From Candidatus Aminicenantes bacterium RBG_13_64_14 (lineage in GTDB: Bacteria > Acidobacteriota > Aminicenantia > Aminicenantales > Saccharicenantaceae), in contig MEXZ01000051.1 of assembly GCA_001773855.1 (NCBI GenBank), forward strand, positions 1,085 through 8,811: a stretch of DNA of 7,727 nt, given 5' to 3'. The notes beneath the pieces were generated by a model that saw only the letters and a program-made list of their open reading frames with translations, made no database searches and was not told the DNA's origin. Each line of letters opens with the position of its first letter. Position 1 is the stretch's first letter. Of this stretch, positions 6,684 through 7,727 are shown piece after piece. Both the position numbers and the translations under genes were made by a program.

Positions 6684-6695
6684 CTCGCCCGCCTG

Positions 6696-7727
6696 TCAGC
6701 TTTTCTTTTCCTTGACGACCATCCGGTCGTAGATCCACAGCCCGATGATCGAGGCGACGCAGATGCCCACGATGATGAGCCACATGGTCACGGTGTCGAC
6801 CGGCCGGCCCTCCTTGAGCGGCGTGTTGATGTAGCGTTCGAAGAGCCGGCCGCCGATCGGGCCGCCGACGATGCTGGCCAGGGCGATGGGCAGGCTCTGG
6901 TAGCCGAGGTAGAGCCCTTCCTGCCCTTTGGGGGCGATGGCCCCGATGTACTCGTAGACGCGCGGCGAGGCCATCATCTCGCCCACGGCCATCGAGGCGA
7001 TCGAAACGATCATGAAGATCCCGGCGATGGGCAGGCTCAAGCCGAGCACGCCCGTCGTCTGGGTGGCGTCGGCGAAGAGCAGCGGCGGCAGGACGTTGAC
7101 CAGCATGCCCAGGGTCACGACGATGGCCCCGAGCATGATCGTCTTGATGGGCAGCCACCGCTTGACGAGGCGCGTGATCAGGAGCTGGAAGCAGACGATC
7201 ATGATGGGGTTGGCCAGCGTGTAGAGCTCCATGGGCGCGTCGGGGTCGACGTAGCGCATGAACAGGGGCATGAGGTTGTAGAGCTGGATGTAGAGGAACC
7301 AGAACATGCTCAGGACGAGGATAAGGAAAAGGAACTTGAGATTCCCGAGGACCACGAAGATGCCTGTCAGGGCCTGACGCAGCGTCCTCTTCGGGACCTT
7401 CTGGCCGTCCTTGATGCCGTCGCTGGCGTATTGCGGCTCCTTGTAGACGAAGAGCGTGATGACCAGGCCGACCAGGGCGAAGGCCGTCGCGGCGTAAGTG
7501 AAGATGGCCGGGATGCCCAGGCTCGTCCGGATGAAGTAGGACACGCTGCGGCCGGTGATCGACCCGATGTTGATGACCATGTAGAAGATGCCGAAGGCCA
7601 GGGTGGCCCGCGTCCCGGCCGTCTTCTGGACGGTGCCGGCGATACAGGGCTTGACGATCGAGCCGCCGAGGCCGATGAGGACGATGCCCAGGACGACGGG
7701 CACGGTGAAGTCGACGGTTTCGGCCGC
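6696..7727 (-). CDS. MFS transporter, POT/PTR2-like, N-terminus cut off by window edge
   Basis: 343 residues are visible. The frame stays open through the right edge, so the GTG at 7703 is probably internal and the true start lies outside. Family clues: GLGGSIVKPCIAGTV near the visible start resembles the POT segment GGIKPC, FYMVINIGS resembles the PTR2 motif FYxxINxGS, and the C-terminal half has MMASPRVYEYIGAIAPKGQ followed by YLGYQSLPIALASIVGGPIGG. About nine hydrophobic segments are visible, consistent with losing the first two or three of twelve or more. It ends in the basic tail VVKEKKS. POT proteins carry di- and tripeptides with protons, but the proton-coupling ExxER motif of helix 1 is off the window, so the substrate is open. 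It is an inner-membrane protein, convergent with the small metal protein and not part of the kinase operon. Confidence 0.8.
   Translation of the reverse strand, partial: AAETVDFTVPVVLGIVLIGLGGSIVKPCIAGTVQKTAGTRATLAFGIFYMVINIGSITGRSVSYFIRTSLGIPAIFTYAATAFALVGLVITLFVYKEPQYASDGIKDGQKVPKRTLRQALTGIFVVLGNLKFLFLILVLSMFWFLYIQLYNLMPLFMRYVDPDAPMELYTLANPIMIVCFQLLITRLVKRWLPIKTIMLGAIVVTLGMLVNVLPPLLFADATQTTGVLGLSLPIAGIFMIVSIASMAVGEMMASPRVYEYIGAIAPKGQEGLYLGYQSLPIALASIVGGPIGGRLFERYINTPLKEGRPVDTVTMWLIIVGICVASIIGLWIYDRMVVKEKKS

Noticed and set aside
6672..6710. Bidirectional rho-independent terminator between the convergent genes
   Set aside because: A-run and T-run flank the site, but the core stem is only AGCT over a 12-nt loop with mismatches beyond it, too weak to call.
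6696..7703. GTG at 7703 as the true start of the MFS gene
   Set aside because: The frame is open to the window edge and the protein would lack its first transmembrane helices.

Overview
The window is GC-rich bacterial DNA, densely packed and strongly biased to G/C at third codon positions. A cytosolic Ser/Thr kinase fused to a TolB-like domain and TPRs, beside a NodIJ-type exporter and a YncE/phosphoesterase lipoprotein, is a content I associate with Acidobacteriota or Aminicenantota-like lineages. This is an impression from gene content; no rRNA or other phylogenetic marker is present.

Layout: (1) Positions 1-6134 are a compact minus-strand gene block, read right to left. It holds a soluble protein kinase with a TolB-like and a TPR region (6134-3978), a NodI/DrrA-type ABC ATPase (3969-3052), a NodJ-type ABC-2 permease (3055-2288) and a predicted lipoprotein with a YncE-type beta-propeller joined to a phosphoesterase domain (2278 to the left edge, C-terminus missing). 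Gaps are 8 bp, a 4-bp ATGA overlap and 9 bp, so the four genes look like one operon. A plausible sigma70-type promoter lies just upstream of the kinase. (2) Positions 6135-6488 are non-coding. They hold divergent promoters for the kinase operon and for a small gene, plus a large foldback element (6217-6364) between them. (3) Positions 6489-6683 encode a 64-residue desulforedoxin/rubredoxin-like protein on the plus strand. (4) Positions 6696-7727 hold the C-terminal part of a POT/PTR2-like MFS transporter on the minus strand, convergent with the small gene and with 12 bp between the stop codons; its N-terminus is off the right edge.

Working together (inference): the kinase may sense or scaffold through its C-terminal half and tune either the exporter or expression of the operon. 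The exporter and the surface-anchored propeller/phosphoesterase could act on a shared lipid-, glycan- or phosphate-containing substrate. The small metal-binding protein and the MFS transporter appear to be separate units. The families are all known. The least explained features are the intergenic foldback element and the kinase-exporter-phosphoesterase combination.
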